A stretch of 64,000 nt of DNA from Eurosta solidaginis (lineage: Eukaryota; Arthropoda; Insecta; Diptera; Tephritidae): contig NC_090319.1 in NCBI RefSeq assembly GCF_040869045.1, positions 385,593,601 through 385,657,600 on the forward strand, in the 5' to 3' direction. The notes beneath the pieces were generated by a model. It was given only the letters and a program-made list of their open reading frames with translations. It did not search any database and was not told the origin of the DNA. How positions within the stretch are numbered: position 1 is the first letter of the stretch; the number at the start of each line of letters is the position of its first letter. Below, in pieces: positions 10,753 through 22,084 of the stretch. The translations under genes were made by a program, and so were the position numbers.

Positions 10753-11703
10753 TAGAGCTGCATACTCGATATTTTCGATATTTAAGAGAGAGAGTATCGA
10801 TATATCGCGATATATATCGAATTTTTTGTTATAGTGAAAAGCGCTTACTCAATTTAAAAGCAATATCAGGTATATATCAGACATTTATATAAATATAATA
10901 TATACATGTATATATATATGTAATATTGTCTTCATAACTTCGAAACGATCATAAAACACATTCTGCAAAGTTGTCCGCGATGGTAGCTTATACAACGAAG
11001 CGAGGGTATATACAAAGTTACGACACCCTCTGTCATCCACTATGGAAAAAGTTCGAACGCCTGCGGTGGCTAAACCCCAGTAGGGTGCTGGCAAAAGCCT
11101 TTTACGTGATGATGGATCTTCATATGTTTTTTCATATAAAAATTAATCTTATTTGGCGAGCTACGTGAATCGAAATTTGTAGTTGTATGTGATCGTTCTA
11201 GATGGTGAAACAAATTGGACGTATTACCACTAGTTGTATAACATTTTTTGCAATAGTATTACTGATTTTGTCAAAATCGGTCCAAATGCTTGACTTTGTA
11301 CCTCGTAGCTTTTTGGCAACACAATTTTCGTCTTCAAACTCAATGATGTCTTCTGTTGCGTATATATCTACATATACGAATACATGTATATATGTGTATA
11401 TAATATGAAAAAAATAACGTAACCTTCACATTGAACTTTTTTTTTAGAAATTTTCAATTTTCAGAGCCACCAACTTGTTAGGTATTCATCTAAAATAAAC
11501 ACAAATCTGACATAATGTACGTAATTTTATTTATTCATGTTTTATTTGTCTTACCAAAGTTTTAGACGCTGGTAATTCTGCCGCTAGAAAAAAGAATAGG
11601 AAATGGGAATAAAGTACTCGATATTTAGAAAAAAACATCGATAATCGCACCACGAACCTGGTATCGATGTATCGATATTTATATCGATACTTTTGCAGCT
11701 CTA
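10753..11703. mobile_element. hAT-type non-autonomous element (MITE) with 8-bp target duplication
   Basis: The left end reads TAGAGCTGCATACTCGATA. The right end, reverse complemented, reads TAGAGCTGCAAAAGTATCGA. The flanking octamer CTCTAAGC occurs exactly at 10745-10752 and again at 11704-11711. An 8-bp duplication with a (T/C)AGAG-type terminus is diagnostic of the hAT superfamily. Both ends also carry subterminal TATCGATA-type palindromes. Length is 951 bp. No transposase is encoded and the small ORFs inside are incidental, so movement would need an enzyme from elsewhere. Confidence 0.85.
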
Positions 11704-11744
11704 CTCTAAGCTATATTATAACGATATCTCAAGATATTGTAAAC

Positions 11745-11950
11745 GCTTCGTGTTAAATGATTTTTAAATACATAATTTAAAATAAAAAAACGCCCAAAGC
11801 TTTTATATAATTGTCTGATCAACGCCCTAGATTGATGAGGAGTGTGATGACTAGTGCCTAAGACCTACCTAAATATTTTCTAGATTTTAGTATTATTATT
11901 ACTTAAAGTACTGTTTTCAATAAACCGTTTAACTTAAACAATTTTTTTTT
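11745..11950. repeat. dispersed repeat shared, in reverse, with the fold-back element at 41.7 kb
   Basis: CTGATCAACGCCCTAGATTG, GAGTGTGATGA and AATAAACCGTTTAACTTAAA all occur in reverse orientation at about 41735-41900. The right side ends with AATAAA and a T-rich run, which hints at a retroposed 3' end. Confidence 0.6.
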
Positions 11951-12321
11951 AATTATTTTATTTTACATTTTTTATTTTTTTTAATTGCCTTTTATTTCTC
12001 ATTATATTTAGTTCATTTATTTACTCATTATTACAAGGACTCTTTCCTAACAATCTGCTACAATCTAAGTCCTCAATACATAATCCTTCCAAAGATTTTA
12101 CTCGACTTATATTTTTTCCAAATATGAGCCGAATATACCCCAAATACCATTTTTTGAAATATTTCGATCCATGTGCCACCTATCGGAGTTTTTTTCTTAT
12201 TATTGCATTGTCATATTGTTCTGAACTATATTCCAAGTTTCAAGCTTGTAGTTTATCGGGAAGTTACTTAAATTTTAATTACAAAATTTTTTCTACAATT
12301 TTCTTTATTTTGAAAGATTAG
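11951..12321. other. unassigned AT-rich DNA
   Basis: Nothing recognised. The LINE homology downstream begins abruptly at about 12322, as in a 5'-truncated insertion. Confidence 0.4.
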
Positions 12322-12893
12322 CAAATCGATAAACTACAAAAAATGCAGAATAAAACTATGCGCTTTATATTAGGGAAATGTTTTGATACCCCCATTAAAG
12401 ATATTCTACACAGTTTGAATTGGATGAGCGTAAAACAGCAAATATTTTTTAACAGTATGAAGTTTATATACAACATAAAAACCGGAAATTTGCCTGATTA
12501 TCTAAAAACAAGTATTAAATTTAACTACGAGGTTCATGACAGAAATACGACACAGAGAAATGATTTTAAATTGCCTAATTACAAAACGGAGTCTGAAAGA
12601 AATAATCTTTTTTACAAATGGTTAAAATGCTTCAATGAATTACCTGCAAATATTAAGAATTGTGATAATAACTTACTTAAGAAAAGATTATATGCTCACG
12701 CGAAATCAATGAATATAAAATAAATATAAGGATTCGAATGGATTTGTGTTACATGCTTCAAATTCAAATTCATGATTCAAATTCAAATACAAATTCAAGT
12801 TCAATTTCATACATAGTACATATTGTTAATTAATGCAATAATATTTTTAAGTGTTGGTCTAGGCTCTAAGAGGCGTAATAAATAAATAAAACA
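12322..12893 (+). pseudogene. 5'-truncated LINE: reverse transcriptase C-terminus and 3' UTR
   Basis: From 12322 the frame reads IDKLQKMQNKTMRFIL, the thumb-side motif typical of non-LTR reverse transcriptases, then LNWMSVKQQIFFNSMKFIY and a NLFYKWLKCFNELPANIKN segment, ending in TAA at 12721-12723. Homology extends upstream of the first ATG (12343) to a stop at 12319-12321, so the ATG is not a real start. The ~170-bp 3' UTR has AATTCAAATTCAAA repeats and closes with GGCGTAATAAATAAATAAA, a LINE-type tail. Only about 130 residues of ORF2 remain. The clade is not certain; endonuclease and the catalytic RT core are missing. Confidence 0.75.
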
Positions 12894-12899
12894 AAATTC

Positions 12900-13260
12900 G
12901 TTCACAACGTATGTTTGTGATAACATTTTGATAATAAATTGATAGCTTTTTGACAAACTTGGGATGAATTACCGTTAACTTTCCGATTGTAAATTGATAA
13001 CATTTTCATAATACATCGATAAGTTTTCGACAAAAAACCAATAACTTTTTATATGTCGATAAGTTTTTGAGAACATCTTGATAACTTTTCGATAAATTTT
13101 GAATATTTTTTCGACAGTAAATCGATAAATTTGAGATAACATATTGATATATTTTTCGTTATATATCCAATAACTTTCTCATAAGAAATCAATCACTTTT
13201 CAATAACAAATCTATATATTTTCGATAGTAAATCGATGAATTTTCGATAACTTTGAGAAA
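12900..13260 (-). repeat. degenerate CGATAAC/TTATCG array, single arm
   Basis: About two dozen loosely repeated units such as CGATAACTTTT, GTAAATCGATAA and TCGATAAGTTTT lie in one orientation only. They are the same motif as the larger arrays at 22.1 and 35.2 kb, and the tract starts directly after the LINE tail. Confidence 0.6.
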
Positions 13261-13310
13261 CATAAGCAAATCGTTTTAGGAGTAAATAATAATATTTTCT
13301 GTTACACATT

Positions 13311-14187
13311 TGAGGAGGTCCAAACCAAAACGCAATAAGTGCACCTCTCAGCTCTTTTGAGTAATAGATAGGATTTAATGTTACTTTCTAAAAACTATGT
13401 TATATGAGAAGTAAAAGGCAGCAAATTTAGCCATTCTGGAATATTCCAAAAAATACCTTTCATAACAAAACGCAATAATCTCATAAAATTTTAAATATTT
13501 TGAGTTGAAAATTCGTTATGCTTATATGAATGAGGATAAGTTGTGGAGTACTGGTATACTCCTTGAGGACGATTTGACGAGTACCTACTTTAAGGAGTAT
13601 ACGAGTATTTACGGAGTATGCGAGTACTCTACAACTGATGCTAATACACAAAAAAAAATGTGGTTCAATGTACATTGCGATGTCCTAGGCCAGGATCAAC
13701 TACTTCAACTCGGTGTACTCCATCAGAGTACCACATGGAATAGTTATTGGACAGAATTTTCCGGAAAAGCCTAAAAAATACTTAATGGATCACTCACAAG
13801 CAAAGCTGAAGCTGGTTCATGTATTTCATGTTGGAGTATTTAATGAGAAAAATGGTAAACATAACCCAACTATTTTTTCCATGGAGCTGCAATAACGGCA
13901 CCAAACCTTTTAATCTATAAAAAGCCAATACTCTTAACGCCAAAGTGCACAAAATCGAATACCTTCCAAACCAAAACGCTATTAGTCCAAAAGATTTCAA
14001 ACCAAAACGCAATAATAATTAAAACTATCCGTCTCAACTTCAGGTCTAGCTGTCCTATAAATACGATTTATATAATATTATAGAAATATGAAAATATGCC
14101 TACATTTAAGACTGGGCACTTTTTGTAATTTATCTAGGAACTTGTTATGAGTCAGTCACTTATTACGTTTTGACTTGGAACTCCTCA
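13311..14187. mobile_element. MITE with ~31-bp terminal inverted repeats and internal copies of the terminal motif
   Basis: The first 31 bases (TGAGGAGGTCCAAACC then AAAACGCAATAAGTG) match the reverse complement of the last 31 at about 27 positions. The core CAAAACGCAATAA recurs inside at about 13467, 13972 (one variant) and 14003. No clear target duplication is visible and no transposase is encoded. ORFs of 60-89 codons inside lack domains. Confidence 0.6.
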
Positions 14188-14232
14188 TGTTGTCATTTTT
14201 CGTTCAAGTAAAATTAATTTTTCAGTATACTA

Positions 14233-14305
14233 ATAAATGCATGGCGCGATGCCCTCCGAAGGGATTTAGGCCAAGCTTCTCTTCCAATTTCACGATTCCA
14301 TTTTT
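14233..14305 (-). mobile_element. SINE-B 3' fragment
   Basis: AATAAATGCATGGCGCGAT and TTTAGGCCAAGCTTCTCTTC match the tail end of SINE-B. Confidence 0.6.
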
Positions 14306-15694
14306 CAATGTATGGCCTATATTCAGTAAGTGCAATTTTTTAAATGTAGACTTTTTCCCATATAATTTGGGTTAGAGAAAAAATGTTCATTTATTGAATC
14401 TAGCGACAGTCCCCAGATTTACCATTGAAAATTTCTATAAGTTCGAACTGTGTAGTAGTGGTAAAAATTCTATTTGACTAGGTACGATAAATTAGTTATT
14501 ATTAACAATGTTATTATTAAAGTTTCTGGCGTTCTGCTCTCCAACGGAAATAATTTGGCACAAAGCGTTTATATCAGATCTACTTTAAGCATTTGTAAAC
14601 TTATTGCTTTCCAAAAATATTTCTGCCTTACTTCCAATAAAAATATGTTATACTTAGTATTCTAAATTATGTACATTGACATTTTTTAAATATCCAATAT
14701 TTTAATATACATAACCATTGTACCAAAATTACTCAAAAGGAATAATATCTGCAGACTAACTTTTTTTGATTGAACTCTTTAGTGCATACCGGAAATATAA
14801 AGAAAATTTAATTCTGTAACTGATATTGCATTTGACAGTTATATAGCTGAAATGCCAATAACTTCCAGACACAAAAATAGAAAATATAGCCTATCGCAGC
14901 GTGAGAAGATTATTATTAATTATTATTATTCCTAAAACTCATCAATTTGTTTTGTGCTGTGTGAGAAAAATTTAAAACTCGATATCCCAAATCAAAATTA
15001 ACACTTCAAAAATTTTTACATAAGATTTCTTTGCAAAAATTTTTAGGGGTCACTTTTTATCTGGCATCCCGATTTATTGTTTCACAAATTCTCATTACCT
15101 ATCGACATGATTGGACAAATAACTTGAACATAAAACAGTGGTAAATGCACTTAATATAAAACAAATTATTCTCATGCTTAGATTTAGTTTTCAAATCAAG
15201 AATGTCTTCAGCAGTGGACAACTCCGTCAAATTTCTTTGAGATGCACGTACATTTGCAACAACCTTTTTTAAGCTAAAACAGCGACAAAGATCTAACAAG
15301 AAAAGTGTTTGATAACCGATCGAAATATCTAGCCACCAAAAAAAGATTTTCTGATTGGTCGCTTCTTTCTTCAACAATTACCGAAAATTGGTTTGCTTCA
15401 AGATCTAACACTTTTCTAAACTATCTGCTAGGTGAAGTGCCATTGTTCTGCTACATTTTAATGACAGCAATTTTTTTTAAGAAATCCATTGAGGTAAATT
15501 TTAAATTATATTAGGGTGGAAATGAAGGTGTGGAAAATTTTGTAGGCAGTGTTGAACATTTTTTCCTCAGTAAAAAAGCAAAAGTGCCAAAATCTTGATT
15601 ACAGCCTAAAAAAGACCAAAATTGAAAGAAAGGGACCAGCGGATCAAATGGGCTTGGAAAGAAGAAGAAATGGACCAAAGTGGCAACCGTGTTG
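14306..15694. other. unassigned AT-rich DNA
   Basis: No repeat or gene recognised. Overlapping ORFs on opposite strands at 15099-15377 (minus, 92 codons) and 15305-15514 (plus) carry no known motif. Confidence 0.45.
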
Positions 15695-15785
15695 CCTACA
15701 TGTTTTACGCTGACTCCGAACGGCATCTGCAAGGCAGAAGATTTTCATGGTGGAAATACACTCGGAGTGCTTACCAAGTATAAGC
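15695..15785 (-). mobile_element. SINE-B body fragment
   Basis: CTACATGTTTTACGCTGAC, CGGCATCTGCAAGGC and CACTCGGAGTGCTTACCAAG match the SINE-B body. The head is missing. Confidence 0.6.
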
Positions 15786-16693
15786 AAGTATTTAGTGCAT
15801 ACAATGTTAAATTTTAACCACACTAGCCACACACGCGTGTAAGTAGTTAATGGAACAGTCAGTGGACTATTTTATTAAAGTAGCACAAAAACAAAGTATG
15901 AAGTCGTCACAACAAAAACATAACAGAACAATGTCAATATGCTTGCTTCCTAGCAGGATAACACGATAGGGTGACAGGAATCTAGACAAAATATGGACGG
16001 AGCATTTCCAAGTATTAACAAACGAGCCAACGGAAAATGGACAGCATAAAGTGGTATTGCAGCAACTGTTCGACAGGAAGTGACATATCCGCTCCTCATG
16101 ACAATGTTCACTTCTAGCTGTTGTTGATGATGGCCAACAAAGCGAAGACATTGTTGCATTGTTGTATCGTTGTTGTACAAACTGGTTCGTTAGTTGCTCA
16201 ACATGTTCCTTGTTGTTGTTTTGCTCGTTAATGCACACAAAATTACAATAAACACAATTCAATAAGGATAAAGTGTATCGGATGCCACAGTTTTTGTAAT
16301 AAAGTAAACGGAATTCAATTATGGCAGTAAGTAAATATGATTTTTTTAGGACACATTTGTTTAACAGTGTTATACCGTTTTCACAAAGAAACTTAAACGA
16401 ATCACAATTCTGTTTAATGAAATAATTAGGTTTCCCTTTTCATACAGGGCGAAGCGAACATCTGTCAGCAGCCCCACAAAAATATTTCGTTTCTACAAGA
16501 AAATAGTTAAAATGGAAAGCAGCCGTTTCAAAATAAAATGCACGCGCAACTACCCATAGATGTTGCACCTAACCAAAATTGTGCCTATTTTCGAAAAAAC
16601 CATATTATCTTTTGCAGCAAATGCAGCGAAATTTAAAGTTTGAAATTTGTTCGTGTTTTTCTATTTTTCGTAAATTATTGAAAATAATTTATT
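15786..16693. other. unassigned DNA, CAA/TTG-rich around 16120-16230
   Basis: The longest ORF is 131 codons on minus (15867-16262). It is rich in Asn, Gln and Cys because of CAA/TTG repeats, and I recognise no domain. I treat it as non-coding. Confidence 0.4.
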
Positions 16694-18346
16694 ATACTCA
16701 GCTGAGCAGAGCTCACAGAGTATATTAGCTTTGTTCGCATAACGGTAATCCGTAACGGTATAAACTAATCGAGATAGATATAGACTTCTATATATAAAAA
16801 TTATCTGGGTGAAAAAAGAAATTCATTTAGTCATGTCCGTCCGTCTGTAAACACGATAACTTGATTAAATTTCGAGGTATCTTGATGAAATTAGGTATGT
16901 TGGTTCCTGGGCGCTCATTTCAGATCGCTATTTAAAATGAACGAAATCGGACTACAACCACGCCCACTTTTTCGATAAAGAAAGTGCGATAATTCATTAC
17001 CAAAGACGGATAAAGCGATGAAACTTGGTAGGTGCGTTGACCTTATGACGCAAAATAGAAAATTAGAAAAATGTTGGAAAATGGGCGTGGCACCGCCCAC
17101 TTTTAAAGAAGGTAATTTAAAAGTTTTGCAAGCTGTAATTTGGCAGTCGTTGAAGATATCATGATGAAATTTGGTAGGCACGTTACTCCTATTACTATAT
17201 GTGTGCTAAATAAACTTAGCGAAATCGGATGACGAACACGCCCACTTTAAAAAAAAAAATTTTTATTAAGTCAAATTTTAACAAAAAATTTAATATCTTT
17301 ACAGTATAAAAGTAAATTATGTTAACATTCGACTCCAGTAATGATATGGTGCAACAAAATACAAAGATAAAAGAAAATTTCAAAATGGGCGTAACTCCGC
17401 CCTTTTTCATTTAATTCGTATAGAATACTTTTAATGCCATAATTTGAACAAAAATTTACCAATCCTTGTGCAATTTGGTAGGGATATAGATTCTATGACG
17501 ATAACTGTTTTCTGTGAAAATGGGCGAAATAAGTTGAAGCCACGTCCAGGTTTTATACACAGTCGATCGTCTGTCCTTCCGCTCGGTCGTTAACACGATA
17601 ACTTGCGCAAAAAACGATATATCTGAACTAAACTTAGTTCACGTACTTATCTGAAGTCACTTGTTATAAAATATGGCCGAAATCCAACTATGACCATGCC
17701 CACTTTTCCGTTATCGAAAATTACGAAAAATGAAAAAATGCAATAATTCTGTGGCAAATATGAAAAAAGAGATGAAACATGGTAACTGGATTGGTTTATT
17801 GACACAAAATATAACTTTAGAAAAAACTTTGTAAAATGGGTGTGACACCTACCATATTAAGTAGAAGAAAATCAAAAAGTTCTGCAGGGCGAAATCAAAA
17901 GCCCTTCGAATCTTGGCAGGAATATTGTTCGTGGTATGACATATATAAATAAATTAGCGGCACCCGACAGAAGATGTTTTGGGTCACCCTGGTCCACATA
18001 TTTTTCGATATCTCGAAAACGCCTTCACGTGTACAACTAAGGGCTATTCCCTTTTAAAACCCTCATTAATACCTTTAATTTGGTACCCATATCGTACAAA
18101 CGCATTCTAGAGTCACCCCTGGTCCACCTATATGGCGATATCGAAAAGGCGTCCACCTATAGAACTAAGGCCCACTACGTTTTAAATAATCATTAACACC
18201 TTTCATTTGATACACATTTCGTACAAATTCCAGGGTTACCCTAGGTTCATTTTGCTAAATGGTGATTTTCCCTTATTTTGTCTCCAAAGCTCTCAGCTGA
18301 GTATGTAATGTTCGGTTACACCCGAACTTAGCTTTCCTTACTTGTT
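16694..18346 (+). mobile_element. HINE/DINE-1-like element, complete (copy B)
   Basis: The 5' end is TTATACTCAGCTGAGCAGAG. The body alternates AT-rich DNA with CCACGCCCACTTTTTCGATA blocks and a (GTCC)n tract near 16837. About two ~130-bp internal units follow (17990-18250). The 3' end has the subterminal AGCTGAGTATGTAATG, a hairpin GTTCGG/CCGAAC (18310-18327) and the terminus CCTTACTTGTT. Subterminal inverted repeats, internal tandem units, a 3' hairpin and a CTTGTT end are known features of DINE-1 and other non-autonomous Helentron elements. No Rep/helicase ORF is present. Confidence 0.8.
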
Positions 18347-18689
18347 TTTGATTGTCATTTGTTACATTGATAATAAAATTCGAAGCACCAAGCAAAACCG
18401 ACTGGATTTTTCACTCGATTAGGTATTCAATAAAACAATAGGGCTTTAATGTAGAAAACTTTACTAATTATTTCATCAAACTTCTGTATGAAATTGGCAT
18501 TACATTTTGTTGCACATGGAATTCAATTGACTACCATTAAATTGACGTTGAACTTAATATTATATTTCAATATGTATCGTTTTATGATTTAGTAATACAT
18601 TCCAGCAAAACCTTAGCTTAAATGGAACTGGCCGGTGAGCAAAAATGCGCCCTAATAGGGAACAAAAATGTTTACTTGATTTAATCGGG
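18347..18689. other. unassigned AT-rich DNA
   Basis: No gene or repeat recognised between the HINE and the SINE-C pair. Confidence 0.4.
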
Positions 18690-18935
18690 GATTGCCGGAT
18701 TTCTTTTTTAAATGTATGAAAACATTTATTTGAAGCAATTTTTTTAATTTTATAATTTATTTAATAATTTGGGAAAAATTTAAACAACGTGACATCAGGA
18801 TGGACAAGGCGACAGCTGTTTCGATTATACCTTGTAAATCTCTTCAAAGCCTTTTCTCTCGGGAGTGGGAGTCGAACCCGCACTCCCACGATAGTTGAAA
18901 TGGTTACAAACGCATTCAGCTACGTCATGCCTTAG
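18690..18935 (-). mobile_element. tRNA-derived SINE, family SINE-C
   Basis: On minus, a tRNA-like head has A box TAGCTGAATGCG (complement of 18911-18922) and B box GGTTCGACTCC (complement of 18868-18878, a perfect consensus). The boxes start 44 bases apart, as in real tRNA genes. A body of about 150 bases and an AT-rich end follow. The head does not fold as an obvious intact tRNA. A second fragment of the family is at 46055. The minus ORF at 18825-19019 is a shadow. Confidence 0.7.
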
Positions 18936-18936
18936 T

Positions 18937-19066
18937 TCTCCACTCACGGGAGAAAAGGCTTTGAAGAGATTTAGAAGGTATAATCGAAACAGCTGTCGCC
19001 TTGTCCGTCCTGATTTCACGTTGTTTAAATTTTTCCCAAATTATTAAATAAATTATAAAAATGTTT
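18937..19066 (+). mobile_element. inverted SINE-C body copy facing the one at 18690-18935
   Basis: GGGAGAAAAGGCTTTGAAGA, AATCGAAACAGCTGTCGCC and GTTGTTTAAATTTTTCCCAA repeat, inverted, the left copy's body. The arms are over 90% identical by eye for about 120 bp, with the tRNA-like head in the loop between them. Confidence 0.7.
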
Positions 19067-19539
19067 ATTATTTTTTTTCAGATGTAATCTTAATATCTTT
19101 AATTTTTTTTTTTATAACAAACCAAAATACAAGAGTCGAAATCTGTGAAACTGTAAGTCGATTGCTAAGTGGAACATCATCCCAACCCGGCTGCCGTTTT
19201 AGAAATACCTTACTTCAGCAAACTTTTAAAAACCGCTCAATTTCACACTTTTTTTTTCAAAATGCCCTAACTTAGTATTAGTCTAAAGAAAGTATCATCT
19301 GAGTATAAATTCAATACATTTTGACGTTGGACGAAACATTTTTTAACCGTATTCTGAGATATATTTTGAGATATGTATTTTCATCTCGGTTCGTGTTTTT
19401 TTTAAACAAATTAAGAAATAGGAGGTTTTTCAAAAGTTTTCTGGGATGGGGTGGTTTTAAAATGGCAGCCAAGATAAGGTGATATTCCACTCAGAAGTCG
19501 AAATATAATGATAAATTTTGAGCAAAAAAAAAAACTTAT
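19067..19539. other. unassigned DNA
   Basis: No gene or repeat recognised. Confidence 0.4.
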
Positions 19540-19905
19540 GCAAGGCTTTTTTGTTTCACTTTCGTTCGCATATGGTTTTCGTGCTGTTCTCACTTCGTTT
19601 TCGTTTAGCTTGGCTTTTTTTTCATTTTATTTTGGAATCGTTCAATTTCGTTTTTGTTTTCGATTTGTATTTTCAATATTCATGTTGTTTTTGCTTCGTT
19701 TCGTTTTCCTTCCGTTCCGATTTCGTTTGGTTTTATTTTCATGTCACTCCTCTTTGCTCCAATTTTCATTTAATTTTTACTTCGCGTGATTTCGTTTCCA
19801 GTTTTGTGTCGTTTTCACTTCATTTTTATTTCCCTTCAGTTTTTAATTCAGTTTTGGTTTGTTTAAATTTCGATTCGTGTTAATTTAAAATTTGTTTCGT
19901 GCAAA
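19540..19905. repeat. degenerate TTTCG/TTTTC low-complexity tract
   Basis: Units such as TTTCGTTTTC, TTCGTTTCG and CTTCATTTT repeat imperfectly for about 365 bases. The two overlapping plus ORFs (Phe-rich, 93 and 121 codons) are products of the pyrimidine bias. Confidence 0.65.
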
Positions 19906-19928
19906 TGGTAGAGGGCTTCGCCTACCAC

Positions 19929-20585
19929 ATCTTTAATTTGATACCGATATCGTACAAAAACATTTTAGAGTCACCCCTGGTCCACCTTTATGGCGATATC
20001 TCGAAAAGGCGTCCACCTATAGAACTAAGGCCCACTCCCTTTTAAAATGCTCATTAACCCCTTTCATTTGATACCCATATCGTACAAACAAATTCTAGGG
20101 TCACCCCTGGTCCACCTTTATGGCGATATCCCGAAATGGCGTCCACTAAGGATCATTCCCTTTTAAAATACTCATTAACACCTTTCATTTGATACCCATA
20201 TCGTACAAACAGAGTCACCCCTGGTCTACCTTTATGCCGATATCTCGAAAAGGCGACCACCTAAAGAACTAAGCCCCAAGCCCTTTTAAAATACTCATTA
20301 ACCCCTTTCATTTGATACCCATATCGTACAAACAAATTCTAGAGTCAAACCTGATCCACCTTTATGGCGATATCCCTAAATGGCGTCTACCTATAGAACT
20401 ATGGCCCACTCCCTCATAAAATTCTCTTCAATACCTTTCGTTTGATACACATGTCATACAAACACATTCCAGGATTACCTTCGGTTAATTTTCCTATATG
20501 GTTATTTTCCCTTATGTTGTCACCATAGCTCTCAACTGAGTATGTAATGTTCGGTTACACCCGAACTTAACCTTCCTTACTTGTT
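19929..20585 (+). mobile_element. HINE/DINE-1-like element, 3' half (copy C)
   Basis: About four ~130-bp internal units (marker GGCGATATCTCGAAAAGGCG) are followed by the hairpin GTTCGGTTACACCCGAAC and the CCTTACTTGTT terminus at 20575-20585. The 5' half is absent. Confidence 0.75.
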
Positions 20586-22084
20586 GTTTTTAGTTTTGTC
20601 TCGTTAGCTTTTTTTCGCTTTCCAGTCGAATAAATATAAATATATTTATTTATAAATATTTGCTCGTATCTGTTAGATGCACAATAGTTACGCGATTCTC
20701 GACCGACGATATGCGTTCTTAAATTATGCTCAACTAGTTGTCGAAACAGCTTTTCAGCAAAGGGAGGCAGTGGAAGGATGCAGACAGAGTAACTTCAACG
20801 GTTCAAATTTAGCGCACTTTTTCGATCCAATCTAGCGTATCCCACTGGAACCCCGTATGCTCAAAATTGCTTTGGAATATTATCAAATCCAAATGCGATT
20901 TGAATTGTTTTTACTTTCTTCGTAGTAAATAATCAATTTCATTCTTCACTTTTTAGCATCAATCGAGCTAATTCGCAATTATTCCATCGCAAACGTTTTT
21001 GCTTGCAAATTGATCGAAAAATTTAATTTAAATAAAGTTTAAATCAAGATTGACAAGGCGAACGTTTACCGTTAATATTTTTTTGCGCATTTCCAAGACT
21101 TTCCCATTTGTTGCGAAATGTTTATTATTTATTTTTTTATTAATTTTTTTTTTTACTGGCGAAATGCCAACAATGCAATAGAAAATAAAAATTTTTATTT
21201 TTATATTTATTACTGTTGCTGTAAAAGCCGAGAGAAATATCTGAGCAGCAACAATTTCCAATTAAAAATGGTAAGTTTCGCCATTTTAACATGCAACAAC
21301 AACACAATACATTTTAATATACATATTATATAAATATAGATGCCTGCTTGTGCAACAACAATTTGCTCCCTAAAATAAATATAAATATGCATTGCGCTCG
21401 GTAGCGCTTTTTTGTTATGTCGCTTGCAATTTGTTGCTGTGGTTGCTGCTTAAAAATTGTTTGTGTTACCATAGCGGCCCAACACAAATATATATTGCAA
21501 TAACAAAATGTGGCAACTTTTCACATTTGTTACAAAAAAATTCTAATTTTAAGTCGCGTAATTTGTTTGTCGAAATGCGTGGCTTGGAAAAAAGTTTGGA
21601 CATGCAACGCACACATATACCGACACACATTAGGATAGTTAAAATGTCTATGGATAAATAGGACTTGAATTTCTTTAATATTTTTAATATTCAGCCATAT
21701 GAATGCCCCGTTACCCGCTTCAAAAAGTTCACTTTTTGATGTGTTAATATCTTTGCCTAATGTGGATACATTGTACGAGGAAGAGTTGATGTGAGGGAAA
21801 TCAGACAGCAAATCACTTGAAAGAAATTAACGAAGGCAGAAAAACCAATCGATGATATAAAAATGAGAAAGTGAAAAGAGAATGAAAAGAAGTAGGAATA
21901 GGAAGAAGAAGAGCAGAAGAAGAGCAGTGTAATAACAGAGTCGAAAATGATGTTGATGATAATAAAGATGCGTATGACAAAAATAGGCAAGAAAAGGAGT
22001 GGAAAAGAAGGTAATGGAAAGTGATAAGGAAAAGGAGTGACGAAAAGGTTAAGATAAGAAGCAAAAACCGACTCTGGACCGGAC
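20586..22084. other. unassigned DNA with a purine-rich stretch
   Basis: No gene recognised. 21840-22070 is strongly purine-rich (AGAAGAAG-type), which makes the long Ser/Phe/Leu-rich minus ORFs there. Otherwise AT-rich unique-looking DNA. Confidence 0.45.

Noticed and set aside
15867..16262. 131-codon minus ORF, the longest outside mobile elements apart from Gag
   Set aside because: Asn/Gln/Cys-rich translation of CAA/TTG triplet repeats with no domain. A second ORF overlaps it in another frame.
18865..18930. Possible tRNA gene on minus with perfect B box
   Set aside because: No intact cloverleaf seen, and the sequence continues into a repeated SINE body, so it is a SINE head.
19508..19883. 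Two overlapping Phe-rich ORFs that look like membrane proteins
   Set aside because: They come from a TTTCG/TTTTC low-complexity tract readable in two frames.
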